DNA of 64,000 bases. Origin: Acanthosepion esculentum (Eukaryota > Mollusca > Cephalopoda > Sepiida > Sepiidae). Location of the stretch: NCBI GenBank assembly GCA_964036315.1, contig OZ038478.1, forward strand, positions 145,425,065 through 145,489,064, read 5' to 3'. A model generated the notes under the pieces. The model was not told where the DNA came from. It worked only from the letters and a program-made list of their open reading frames with translations, and did not search any database. Made by a program: the position numbers and the translations under genes. The number at the start of each line of letters is the position of its first letter. Within the stretch, counting starts at the first letter, position 1. This document shows, piece by piece, positions 32,474 through 42,809 of the stretch.

Positions 32474-32805
32474 ATGTCAGCCGCTTCCGTTTCTGGAATA
32501 GACAAAAGAATGGGGCATACGCATAGCGGATACGTTGATGATGATGATAATGACGATGTAACACCGTCGAGCAAAAGATGCTGCAGTTGCTGCCGAAAGA
32601 AGCAGCGACCCGTCCCGAAAGTTCCAAAAGTGAGTCGAAAGAAAAGGTGTCTCAACTGCTGTCGGAAATTCATTGCTTTTCTTTTGTCGCACATAGGGCT
32701 TACATGTCTGGTGGCTGGCTATTCTGCCCTTGGAGGATATATTTTCATGACCCTGGAAAGTCCTTTTGAGATCAAGCAGAGATCTAGTGTTGGAAGAATA
32801 CGAGA
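32474..32805 (+). CDS. Two-pore-domain potassium channel (K2P/TWK type), first coding exon
   Basis: The exon encodes about 111 residues: a cytosolic N-terminus, then TM1 and the start of the extracellular cap. An acidic run (VDDDDNDD, residues 21-28) is followed by two cysteine clusters in basic context (KRCCSCCRKK, residues 34-43; KRCLNCCRKF, 57-66). TM1 is about 66-93 (FIAFLLSHIGLTCLVAGYSA then LGGYIFMTLE), matching the K2P pattern (..G....Y...G..F..LE) and leading to ESPFEIKQR. K2P channels carry background K+ current at the plasma membrane as dimers. GTAAGA at 32806 is a good donor in phase 2; the ORF would stop one base later, so splicing is required. Pore loops and TM2-4 lie on later exons, not seen here. 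The subfamily is uncertain (TWK/KCNK18-like by TM1). Confidence 0.8.
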
Positions 32806-32909
32806 GTAAGACTAAAAATTTATTTCTTCATTCCTGCATGTATATGTGTGTTTTTTATGTGTGTCGATTATATGTATGTCTGTCGTTTGTACGCAGACAC
32901 ACACATATG

Positions 32910-32913
<4 letters not shown>
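32806..32913 (+). other. Start of the K2P intron
   Basis: Begins GTAAGACT. Later DNA in the window on this strand contains no further K2P exon that I can recognise. Confidence 0.45.

Positions 32914-32967
<54 letters not shown>
32914..32967. repeat. (TA)n microsatellite
   Basis: Uninterrupted TA tract in the presumed intron. Confidence 0.95.
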
Positions 32968-32969
<2 letters not shown>

Positions 32970-33135
32970 GATAAAATATACCTTTAATGTAGGTTGTATT
33001 TATAAGGTAAACGTGTTCAATATCCAAGATAGAGCGTGTGAAATTATGAGAAGTGTGTGGACAGAGATGGGCACACCGAACGACGACAGTCTGATTCATG
33101 CTAGATATTCAGGACATGATGTTCAAGCATGAAAC
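32968..33135. repeat. TA-anchored dispersed repeat, copy a
   Basis: Starts ATGATAAAATATACCTTTAA right after (TA)n and includes GATAGAGCGTGTGAAATTAT. It has the same landmarks in the same order as 33277-33400. Confidence 0.5.
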
Positions 33136-33179
33136 AAAACAAGCTGTTCCCACGCGTTGTTGACATCATTGTCTATACC

Positions 33180-33209
33180 TATATATATATATACATATAT
33201 ATACATATG

Positions 33210-33276
<67 letters not shown>
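33180..33276. repeat. (TA)n microsatellite
   Basis: TATATACATATA-type start, then a long TA tract. Confidence 0.95.
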
Positions 33277-33279
<3 letters not shown>

Positions 33280-33400
33280 AAAAATATACTATTATGGTAT
33301 GCTATATTTATGAATTAGGGATTGATATCAGGGATAGAGCCTGCGTAAATGTGAAAGTGGACATTAAGGTCAACACCCAGCGGTGACAGTGTTTTTTGCT
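33277..33400. repeat. TA-anchored dispersed repeat, copy b
   Basis: TGATAAAAATATACTATTAT then GATAGAGCCTGCGTAAATGT and CAACACCCAGCGGTGACAGT. Diverged from copy a but collinear with it. Confidence 0.5.
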
Positions 33401-34439
33401 TAAGCGCAGTCGTTAGGCTGTGCGCGTTGTCATTTGGATTGACTATTTATATATGCTGGTCAATGATGCATTATGGATATATCTATTGTATTGTTGCAAC
33501 GTTTATTGATTGGGTGGTAAGGGGTTTGTTACAGATGTTTTAGGGCCTAATTAGTGGGAATAATTGTGGATCTGATAGCATTTTTTGGCTATTTAATAAT
33601 GTCGTTAACTTTATTATTAATTGCTTTGTTATTATTTGTTGATCGTTGGTATTACGTTTACCTGTGTAAAATTCTCCTCCAGACAGCTTACATTTTCTGA
33701 ATTTATTGTTGCATACTAATGTTGTTTTCCATCATATTCTTCAAAATCAAACAAAATATCGTTTTTACCACATTACTGATAATTCTTGTGTATAAGATCT
33801 CTTTTTGTGTTCATAGATACGTATATATATATATATATATATATCAATTATGTAGTGCTTGTTCAATTCATATAACGTAAATCATTCATACGAAAAACAA
33901 ATAATGAAGCTACTTATATGGCAAGAATTACTCTCGCAAACAATATTTAATAATAAAATACAATCAACTTCGAATCCGTTAATTAATGGTATGATCCTTG
34001 TTTATAAATTCCGGTTTTAGCAGGTCTTATTTTTTCTACTAGCCCGGCTTTCAATCGTTTCAAACGACCATCATCATGTAGACATTTAAGTAAGTTTTCT
34101 TTAAAATCCAGGTAATAATCGAAAGATAGTGCAGACCGAAAGAAGAGTTTTTAGCAATGTGATATTGTCAAATGTATGAATAATTTTGGAGCGTGCAGTC
34201 GCGACGCTGAGGTTGAAATTTTTTTTTTTTAATTTGAAAATTGTGCGTTCTTGTACTGTAGAAATAGGCTTTTTTATAGTAAAGGATCAAAAGTTATCAA
34301 CATAAATAAGGAATCATTTTTAAAAGGTTTTTTATGTCTGTTTATTTAGTCAGATTTAGTGAAGTCATTCGAACTGAGAACCTTTTAGTATTTTAGTTTA
34401 CACTGCGTATTTCGTACTGTTTGCCCCGTAGCTTTTTCA
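33401..34439. other. No gene seen
   Basis: Non-coding, with a short (TA)n at 33821-33844. Confidence 0.5.
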
Positions 34440-34535
34440 GCTGAAGATACCCTCAACGCAATGGAATTTGAAATCAAAATTTAATTTCGGCATTCTGATT
34501 CTATTGTCCTCACCGCTACACTACCCTCCCTTCCT
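34440..34535 (-). mobile_element. tRNA-derived SINE head (candidate)
   Basis: The minus strand reads GGTAGTGTAGCGGTGAGGAC near the A-box position and TTGATTTCAAATTCCATTGC near the B-box position, about 45 bp apart. This resembles a tRNA-derived Pol III promoter, with no intact cloverleaf. Confidence 0.4.
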
Positions 34536-34739
34536 AAATATAGGCCTTCTAGATACGATAGATTTTTTTGCCAATGCAGGACTATGATATATCTTCACAG
34601 ATTTTTTTTCTTTATCGATGAAATGCCATGTCTTATTGAGAAAGATGGTGGAATGGTTTATCGCTGCATTCTCCACTGTTTGGAATTCATAGTATTTTTT
34701 CATGTAGACTGGTTACCACTCAGGGCTACGGGGTGCAGT

Positions 34740-34870
34740 TTCATCTACTGGGAGGGAAATGGATTCATGCTTTTCCCAATGCCATAAGTGCGAAAGTAAA
34801 CGCAACATGCAAGAACAGAATTCGAAATTGGCTCGATAATTCCACTTCCTGAACCGATATAAATGACATG
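34740..34870 (-). mobile_element. Partial SINE copy (middle segment)
   Basis: GGGAAATGGATTCATGCTTT, TCCCAATG and AAGTGCG resemble the middle of the SINEs at 8745-8790 and 25145-25190. Confidence 0.4.
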
Positions 34871-35304
34871 TCTCACACATTTCTAAATAAATAAACGGCA
34901 AATTATGCCTGTCCATCTGTATGTCTGAAACCGCTTTAAACCAAGCTACTCATAGATATATTGTAACTTTTTAGAATCAAGGTGATCTCGGAATTGAAAA
35001 TCTGCACTTTATCTGGTGCCTGAACATCTAACAATGTAATTTGTGTCCGGATGAAGATGGGACATTTAAAAATTCAAATTTTAAAATAACTGAAAAAAAT
35101 TAATGATTTTAAAAGGTTTTTTTAATTTATATTGACCTTAAAGGTACACGAAATTTTGTGCATTAAAATATTTTAAATTCAGGTTAAAGTATCTTTGGGA
35201 ATTGAGGAAATCAATTGTATTTCTTTAAAATGCCAAACTGAGAGATTCCGTGACGTGAGCTTTTGAAGTTACGCAGAATTTGTAATTTGAAGAACTGCAT
35301 TTTT
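34871..35304. other. No gene seen
   Basis: AT-rich non-coding DNA. Confidence 0.5.
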
Positions 35305-35395
35305 CGCCGAAATCGGAATTTCGACCCAAATCGGACTTTCGGCCCAAATCAGTCTTTTGGGCGAAATTGGACTTATAGCCCCAATCTGAGTTAAT
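35305..35395. repeat. About 18-bp tandem repeat, five degenerate units
   Basis: Units resemble AAATCGGACTTTCGGCCC and drift to AAATTGGACTTATAGCCC. Confidence 0.75.
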
Positions 35396-35529
35396 GTGAT
35401 GTTTTGAAGTTCAATGGAGTTAACTTAGGAATTCAAATCTATTTCTTCAAAAGGCTATGGGAAAAAATCCAAAGATCAGAGCTGGGATTCAAGGGGAATG
35501 GAGAGCAGAATAAACACCAGAGGTTGCAA

Positions 35530-35785
35530 AAGCTAAGATACATGCAATGCTTCAAACCATAGAAGATCAATTGGAGAGGCAATATGGCTTCCGTTCTTCT
35601 ATGTCAGCCACCAGTGTGTTAACAACCATCGGTGAATTTATAGAAAAGAACGGCGAGGCTCGGGCTCTGGCCCTAGATATCTCAAAGACGTTCGACAGGG
35701 TTTGGCATGCTGGCTTTCTCTACAAGCCCAGGGGCTACGATGCATTTGGACAGAGTAGAACTCATTTAATCACAGGAGAGTACCT
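35530..35785 (+). pseudogene. Jockey/CR1-type LINE RT fragment
   Basis: QLERQYGFRSSMSATSVLTT then EARALALDISKTFDRVWHAG is an unmistakable non-LTR RT segment, with motif A (ALDIS..FDRVWH) intact. It stops at about 35785, where Gypsy sequence starts in the same open frame (35547-35996). It is the same RT region as the antisense fragment at 5880-6420. Confidence 0.8.
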
Positions 35786-37240
35786 TTTCTGTCTGCCATC
35801 GGCATGGCTGATGCTAAACTCCAGAACATCACTAGATAAGAATCTACGAAAATACGTTGTAGTTAACATTCTAAACAAAACAGTTAAGCTGCAACTAGAT
35901 TCTGGCTCGGATCTCTCAATCATTAATCTTCAGACTTGGAGGAAATTAAAAAAATCAACGATGAAAAAGGCAAACAAAACAGCCCGTGCAGTATAAGGGT
36001 TACAAAATCAATTTTGAAGGTGAGCTAACGCTACCTGTAACACTAAATGGCATCACAAAGAAACTAAAAGTTTTCGTCTATAAAAACACTGAGAATTTAT
36101 TCGGAACGAATTGAATGAAGCGGTTTCAGTTGTGGCATCAACCATTCAACAATTTTTGTCAAAAGGTGGAAAATATGACAACGGATGCCCAAGACCTGAA
36201 AGTCGTTTAAAAGAAAAATTTCCCGAAGTTTTCTCGGCGGGGCTAGGAAAATGTAATCGAGCTGAAAGAAAACGTTCAATCCGTTTTCAAAAGTAAAAGA
36301 AATGTCACATTTGCATCAGCTGAAAAGATTAATGAAGAATTAGACCGACTAGAAAATTCCGGTATACTGTCCAAAGTGACTTTTAGCGAATGGGCGGCCC
36401 CCGCTGTATACGCAAGAAAAAAGTCCAACCAAATTCGCGTCTGTGCGGATTTCTCAACGGGCCTCAATGCGGCTCTAAAATATTACTATTACCCTCTCCC
36501 CACACAGAAGGAGGTATTTAATAAACTGAATGGTGGGGAAATATTCTCCAATTTGTACTTATGCGATGCATACCTTCAAATCCCTGTTGAGGAGGAGTGC
36601 GCAAAACTTCTATGTATCAACACCCACAGGGGTTTATACAAGTTTGACAGATTGGCTTTCGGGGTCAAAGTTGCACCTGCAATATTTCAGCAGGTCATGG
36701 ATACCATGCTGGGCGGCCTTGACTTCGCGTGTTCCTACCTGGATGCCATTGTAATAGCAAGCAAATCTACTGAGGAACATCGCAAACTTATCCACAAGAT
36801 TTTTGAGAGAATTCAGGATTTCGGTCTGAAAGTAAAAGAATCGAAATGTGATTTTTATATGAATGAAATAAGATATCTCGGGCATATCATTGATAAGAAG
36901 GGAAGACGTCCTGACCCACGGCGGACAGAAACTATAAAAAATATGCCTACTCCAAAAAATGTCAACGAGCTCCAAAGTTTTCTGGGAATTGCCAACTATT
37001 ACCAAGTATTCATAAAAATATATGCACGAGCTACGCGCTCTTCTGAATGAATTGTTAAAGAAAGAGAAAATTTGGAACTGAACAATGGAGTGTCAGTCAG
37101 CTATTGAAAAAATAAAAAATATATTAACATCAGAACTATTTCTGACTGACTTCAACCCTCAATTAGATATCATTGTGGCCTGCGATGCTAGTTCATATGG
37201 CATCGGTGCGTGTATCCTACATATTGGTTGTACAACCAAT
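35786..37240 (+). pseudogene. Gypsy protease, RT and RNase H remnant (third Gypsy element)
   Basis: Protease: VKLQLDSGSDLSIINLQTWR, with D-S-G intact. The RT entry at about 36208-36290 (LKEKFPEVFSAGLGKC) is frameshifted from the palm. The palm at 36376-37050 includes LPTQKEVFNKLNGGEIFSNL, DAYLQIPVEEECAKLLCINT, GLYKFDRLAFGVKVAPAIFQ and YLDAIVIASKS, in which the catalytic YLDD has become YLDA, then YLGHIIDKKGRRPDP and LQSFLGIANYY. RNase H starts in another frame near 37110 (FLTDFNPQLDIIVACDASSY) and breaks off near 37240. This is the pol region missing from the two other Gypsy copies. No LTR or integrase is attached. Confidence 0.85.
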
Positions 37241-37289
37241 TAGCTGCGCGTTTAATGCCAACATTAGGAGTATGTGAAAAAATGGGTTT

Positions 37290-39250
37290 CAATGGTGGAC
37301 GGCGTATACACTAGGTAACATCAAACACCTGGTTGCAAGAATACCCAAGATGATTATGCACATGGAAAAGCCCAGGAGGAGAAACTAAAAACCAAATCGA
37401 CTACTTAACTATCAACAAAAGATTAATGAATGCAGCTGTTTACTGCAAAACCTATTCAAGTACCGATGCGGAAACGATCATCTCCCTGTTACATGTAAAC
37501 TAAGAATGAAATTACGATAAGCCTAACGCATCACACAAATTGAAACACAACAGACTCCTGAACGACCCGAACCTGAAGGAAAAATATATGGACAGTGGGA
37601 AAGGAAGATACGAGAGACAAAATGGAAATGGAAACTTGATGTAGGACATACTAAGAGAAGCTTTAGTGACATCAGCAAACGTGACCATCCCAAAAGAAAA
37701 TGGACGAAGGAAAAACGAATCGATGACAAATGAGATTCTCGAAATGATGCAAAGGAGACAGAAAACAATACCAAGACACGGAACGGAATACATAAAACTA
37801 CACAAATAAATAAAGAAGAAATGCAGACAGGTTAAAGAAGAATAGTTCAATGAAAAATGTGCAGAAATAGAAAGAATGAGTATCACAGATAAAGGAGTTC
37901 TGCATAAAAAATAAGAGAACTAACAGGAGTAAAGGTATCCGCAAGCTGCATAAAATCCAAGGACGGAACCCTGATATTAGCGAAAGAGAAAATACTTCAG
38001 AGACAGAACAAATACGTAGAAGTCTTCCACGACCAAAGAGAACAATATGCAATACAGAGAAATAGCGAGGGACCGAAAATATTAAAAATGGAAGCTGCAC
38101 TGGACAACTTGACAAACAGCCTAATGAGTCACATAGCAAAACTCACCATCCGAATTCTGATGAATAGACGGCGCAGCAGAATCAGGCCAGAGATAGGACA
38201 AGAACAGTGCGGGTTCGTGAAAGACACCAGAACAAGGAACGCGATATTTATGCTCAGAATGTTACCAGAAAGAACAATACAAATGCAGAAGGACGTGTAT
38301 CTATGTTTTATATAGGACAGAAAATGAGTTCAGCTGATATACAAAAATAGAAAGGGGCGTAAGATAATGATGTTTCTTCTCAGCGGATTTATTCAACTTA
38401 TACAGCGATGCAATTCTGAGAGAATTAGAAGTCATATTGGTGGTCTGAATATCAACAATATAGAATATACAGATGACACAGTAACTGATAGCAGACACGG
38501 AAAGGAAAGTTCAAAACCTCCTACAGAAGGTAGCGAAGCTTAACGAGAAGAAAGGACTACGAGAAAACAGAATGCTTGGTTATCGGCAAAAAGATGAGCC
38601 CAAAATGCAAAGTACAGGTCGGGTATACTAAAATCAAGCAGGAAATTTAAATATCTGGGAAGTGTTCTAAAAGAAGACGCAAAGTGCGACACTGATACCC
38701 GAAGACGTATTGGGATGACCAAAGATGCATTCCAAAAGCTAAGCTGAGCATTAAGAGACAAAATAATTAATTAGAAACAAAGAAAAGTGTACTGGTAGGT
38801 TACGTGATAATTGTCTTCCTGTATGGCAGCGAATGCTGGACAATCTCCTCAAAGATGAAGAAGAGACTTGAAGCAACAGAAGTGTGGTTATACAGAAAGA
38901 TGCTGAGTATAACATGAGTGGAACATGCGAGTAACATCGATGTATTGGAGAGCATGGAAACAGAGAATAAACTTATACTTAACACCCAGAAGATGTAGTT
39001 GAAGTTTCTGGGATACGTAATGAGGAAGAGGGGCTCGGAAAATCTGATACTCAAAGGATAGGTAGAGGGAAATAAGGACAGAGGAAAGCAGCGCGTAACA
39101 TACTTGATGGACTGGAGCAAATGGATGATGGAACAGTGTTTGGGAGAAATAACAAAAATATGAAACTTATTAAAAGCTAGGAAGAACAGGATGGTATGGA
39201 GGGACATGAACTCCTGCGCCCTGAAGGGAAATGGCACATAAAAGAAGAAG
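37290..39250 (+). pseudogene. RTE-like LINE ORF2, 5'-truncated, near-complete RT to C-terminus
   Basis: Endonuclease end at about 37385-37500 (KNQIDYLTINKRLMNAAVYC). Linker at 37500-38080. RT at about 38090-38620: ILMNRRRSRIRPEIGQEQCG, NAIFMLRMLPERTIQMQKDV then YLCFI, IQLIQRCNSERI and IGGLNINNIEYTDDT (YTDD at about 38466). Post-RT from 38640: FKYLGSVLKEDAKCDTDTRR, YGSECWTISSKMKKRLEATE and KFLGYVMRKRGSENL. The tail near 39180 reads KARKNRMVWRDMNSCALKGN. RT copies the element RNA at a nicked target. Numerous stops and frameshifts (for example after 38315) inactivate it. It begins right after the broken Gypsy RNase H. Confidence 0.8.
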
Positions 39251-39324
39251 AAATCTGACAATGGTATCTTTTGGTGGTCATACACGACAACAAAGTGGCA
39301 GCCATCATGTATCCATGCATGTGT

Positions 39325-39455
39325 GTTTGTCACTATGAAGTTTTGCATTTCCAACCATGAGACTCGGATTCGAATCTCACTATGGCCGATATGTCAAGGA
39401 ATTGATTTCTTGTTCATATCAGCCTGAGTGACGGAGGTTAATTTTCTAAATCTAG
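39325..39455 (+). mobile_element. tRNA-derived SINE (Lys-like), degenerate
   Basis: AGTTTTGCATTTCCAACCAT then GACTCGGATTCGAATCTCAC keeps a B-box-like GGATTCGAATC. The following CAGCCTGAGTGACGGAGG resembles the body of molluscan tRNA-Lys SINEs. It lies just after the LINE 3' end. Confidence 0.45.
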
Positions 39456-39479
39456 TTCGTCTGTGTATGCATTGTCATC

Positions 39480-40045
39480 TAAATTACGCAAAAATGAAAA
39501 TAACACTGACATTTGAACACGTTTATAAACCATAATTACACAAGTATATCTTGAAATACTAAAAAGTAGATTTATTCAATAAAATCGCCAATAGCCTCAA
39601 CCATGGCCTTCAAACGATTTCAGAATCTCCTGAAACAATTCTGGACGATCATACTGTTTACGTTGGTGAATACTAGCATAATCCTTGTCTTTAGTTCATC
39701 TTTGATGTTACAAAGAGTTTTGTTAGCCTCTCGCTCAACTGCGCCCCACACATAATAATCCAGGGAGTTGCAGTCTCGAGAGTTAGGTGGCCAGGTGTAA
39801 GGGATGATATAGTCGTGGATATTGTCTGACAGCCATGACTGGGTTCTCATGCTTTGTGGCACAGTGCAGAGTCGTGTTGCCAGACAGAGGATATTCTAGC
39901 AGCCACCCTCTTGACACGGGTGAGCACTACCACCTCAAGACACGATGTAGGCCTTCGTGGTGAGTCCTGTGGGAAGATTGGAGGCATAACTCTGCCATCA
40001 CTCGTGATCACTCCAAACACCATGCCGTTTCGGCCGTTGTACGCT
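39480..40045 (-). pseudogene. Tc1/mariner-superfamily transposase fragment, antisense
   Basis: Minus strand: MVFGVITSDGRVMPPIFPQ (start of the catalytic domain), SVWQHDSALCHKA (second-Asp region, normally QQDSAPCH), WLSDNIHDYIIPYTWPPNSR then DCNSLDYYVWGAVERE (third catalytic position in NSLDYY) and NIKDELKTRI. The N-terminal DNA-binding half is missing and replaced by MITE-like DNA at 40041-40262. A shift near 39855 separates the two frames. The 3' flank (GCGTAATTTAGA on the minus strand) matches the end of the 41955-42805 element, so both belong to one family. Confidence 0.75.
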
Positions 40046-40262
40046 CCGGCTTTCTTCAGGTGGTTGAAATGTCGAACTGAACCCTTTATTTCGCTCAATG
40101 TTCTAGTTCCACGTGCCATGTCTAATGGATGTCAGTTATCAGTTATCTCTCCTCCCCAAGTTCTCCATCACCTTAACCAGGTATTGAAACGTTGTGATAA
40201 ATATGGTAACAAAGATGAGTACGACAGTCTGAACAATGTAAATAGTGTACATAAAACCTCAT
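40041..40262. repeat. Right half of the putative inverted-repeat element
   Basis: 40041-40172 matches 9893-10058 directly. 40176-40262 (GAAACGTTGTGATAAATATG, AACAAAGATGAGTACGACAG) matches the reverse complement of 9829-9893. Confidence 0.55.
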
Positions 40263-41954
40263 CTCAGAAATATAGACAGAAACAACGCGCATACGCGAAA
40301 TTAAAAATATAAATTTGCGACAATTGATCTCGCGCACCCAATGTATGTGTGTATACATGAGCATAGATTTTCTCTCACTAAATAAAAAGATAGTTTGCTG
40401 TTGTATTTCAGATGATTAACTCTCATAAATTTTAGAGTTGCTGAATTGACCTAATGGTTTCCAACACAGAAACTTGAACTGCCGAACCGCGTTCAAATTT
40501 GTGCTGAAATATTTTTCACATTAATGTCCTTGGCAAAAGCATGAATCAAACTCTTCCTCTAAGCCATGGGAGAGATTACTCTCTACTGTTGCTATCATAT
40601 AACCCAGTAAAACTGCTGATTGTGACTTTGAGAAGAGAATACAGCATTAGTTCGCGACAGTATTTTAAATCATGACACTCTTATTTTTTATTGTAAATTT
40701 TACAAGTAAATTCAATAAGTTTAATTTTTAAAAAATGCAAATGAGCTGTTTCAGTGAAGTCATATATACTTCCAGAGATTATTCCATAATCAACAGAAAG
40801 CTTTTGAAAGATAAATGATTCCTCCTCCTCGAAATCAACCTACTTTATGCAGGTGTCACGTTTGTTTGTTTTGTTCTTTCAAATACAATATCTACATTTG
40901 AAACCTGTTTGCCTAACATATTCAACAAGTAAAAAAATTCTTTATATTTTACTTCTTTCTCTCCAAATATTTGAGCAACTGTAAAGCGTTATCCGATTAT
41001 TCTGAATCAGACAGAATATATCGAGTTTTATAATGGAAATTTTCTTATCCGGCAGCACGATCGCCAGCTGCAAAACGGACCTGAAATGAAGTTGATTTTT
41101 CACTTAAATTTCTTTACTTTTCGTGTTTTGTAAGTCAGTTTCCTTCATTCTCATCGTGTTTAGTGAGATTTTTTTTCTATTTTTATAATGGCGTTTAGGC
41201 TATTTATTATAAGCATCGGCCTATTGGTGGGGGGTAATCATTAACAGTGTTATTGACATCTTTGCCTGCAAAAGAGCCCAAGGCGCAAGAAAAAATGCAA
41301 ATTAAAATATTTATCTCCGCTTTCGTTTCACCAACCTTAATACATTTACGTGAGAACGTTTAAATTCAGAGACTACAGGGAGTCAGTACTGAACAAGGTA
41401 AAAATAGTTTTGTCGTCTTATTAAGTCAAGTTGTGGTTTACGTTGTCGTAAGCCAAAAGGTAATGCCATCCAGAAGAGTAGCTTCCCAATCTGACTGTTA
41501 TTTTTACTGTATTCTTTGTATGTATAATTTCGTAAACGGACATCTATATGTATGAATAGATGTTTATGAGAAAAACATTAAAAGGTGTTCATTTTGAGAA
41601 AGTAACTTCACTCTTCCATTAGATTCTAAAAGAAGTAAGTGAAACCACCATAATGCGATCAGCCAATAAACATTTAGTAATATTATCAAATAGTTCCGTA
41701 TGCATGCATGTATGTATGTAGGTAGGCAGGCAGGCAGGTAGGTAGATATGTTCGCAATAGTAATATCTTCATGATATGACTCTCGCATTAGTGAAACGGT
41801 CAGAGTATTACTATCAAATTACTCATTAACATTGAGTGTTTAATATGTACGGATATTTATTTAGACTACTTACGTATATGCCCTACCAGATAATTGCGAA
41901 CAAATTATAATATTAAAAACACGATATTGAATAAAATATCAGTATATTTGTATG
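40263..41954. other. No gene seen; small tetranucleotide repeat
   Basis: Non-coding AT-rich DNA. GTAT/GTAG/GCAG tetramers occur at 41704-41747. Confidence 0.5.
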
Positions 41955-42805
41955 CAGGGTGCGTTGAGTAAATTGTCGCAATTTTATGTTTTTAATTTCG
42001 CGCATGCGCGTTGTTTGTTTTTTTTATTTTGTTGACTACACATTATAGTTGGGCACCGTCTGTGAAAAGAAGAGTGCTATGACGCAATTCACTCCGCCAG
42101 AAATTTGGAAACGACATGCTGTACTGATTAGCATTCGCACCGGAAGCTCAAATACGGACATTTCAGAGTATTTGGGTGTCAAACTGAGCACAAATGCAGA
42201 GGATTCTGAAAGAGTTAAATGAGTCCAATGATGATTACGAAGGTACGGCAGCTCAAAAGATTCACTCTGATCGTTCTAGTAAGAACTACCGAATTTGTTG
42301 GTGAGGACCTCAGACGGAGGCCAACATCAAGTGCCTTGAGGAGGTAGTTCTGGGTTAAGAGGGTGGCTGCTGAAAGACCCTATGTCTGGCAATAAGGCTC
42401 TGCACATTGCCACACAAACAGGAAAACTTAGTCATAGCTGTCATAGAATTTCTGCAAATATATCATTCTTTACATCCGATCACCTAACTCCCCAGACTGC
42501 ATTTCCCTTAATTATTATATGTGGGGCGCAGTTGAGCAAGGGGCCAACAAAACTCCTTGTAACATCAAAGATGAACTGAAGACAAGAATTATGGCACATT
42601 CACCAACTTAAACAAGGACACCAACCAGAAAAGTTGCAGTGGATCCAGAAGTCGTCTGCAGACCTTGGTTGAAGCCAATTTTATTGAATAAATTCACTCT
42701 TTAGCATTTCAAAATATCCTTGTGCAATTTTGTTAAATATATCTGTTAAAATTAGTTATTTTCATTTTTGCGTAATTTAGACGAACATTTATTCATCGCA
42801 CCCTG
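41955..42805 (+). mobile_element. Tc1/mariner-like DNA transposon, internally deleted, with TIRs
   Basis: The 851-bp element starts CAGGGTGCGTTGAGTAAAT, and the reverse complement of its end is CAGGGTGCGATGAATAAAT. TATG flanks both sides (41951-41954 and 42806-42809), consistent with TA targeting. The transposase starts at 42079 (MTQFTPPEIWKRHAVLISIR then TGSSNTDISEYLGV, a helix-turn-helix-like N-terminus). After stops and a deletion of most of the catalytic domain, the C-terminus reappears at about 42485-42690 (NSPDC, YYMWGAVEQGANKTPCNIKD then ELKTRI). Inactive. Confidence 0.8.
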
Positions 42806-42809
42806 TATG

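Noticed and set aside
34440..34535. Possible tRNA gene
   Set aside because: Box-like words are present, but acceptor and anticodon stems do not pair; a SINE head fits better.
38800..39354. 184-codon minus-strand frame
   Set aside because: It is antisense to the RTE-like LINE ORF2, whose plus-strand motifs are recognisable; the frame is a shadow of coding composition.
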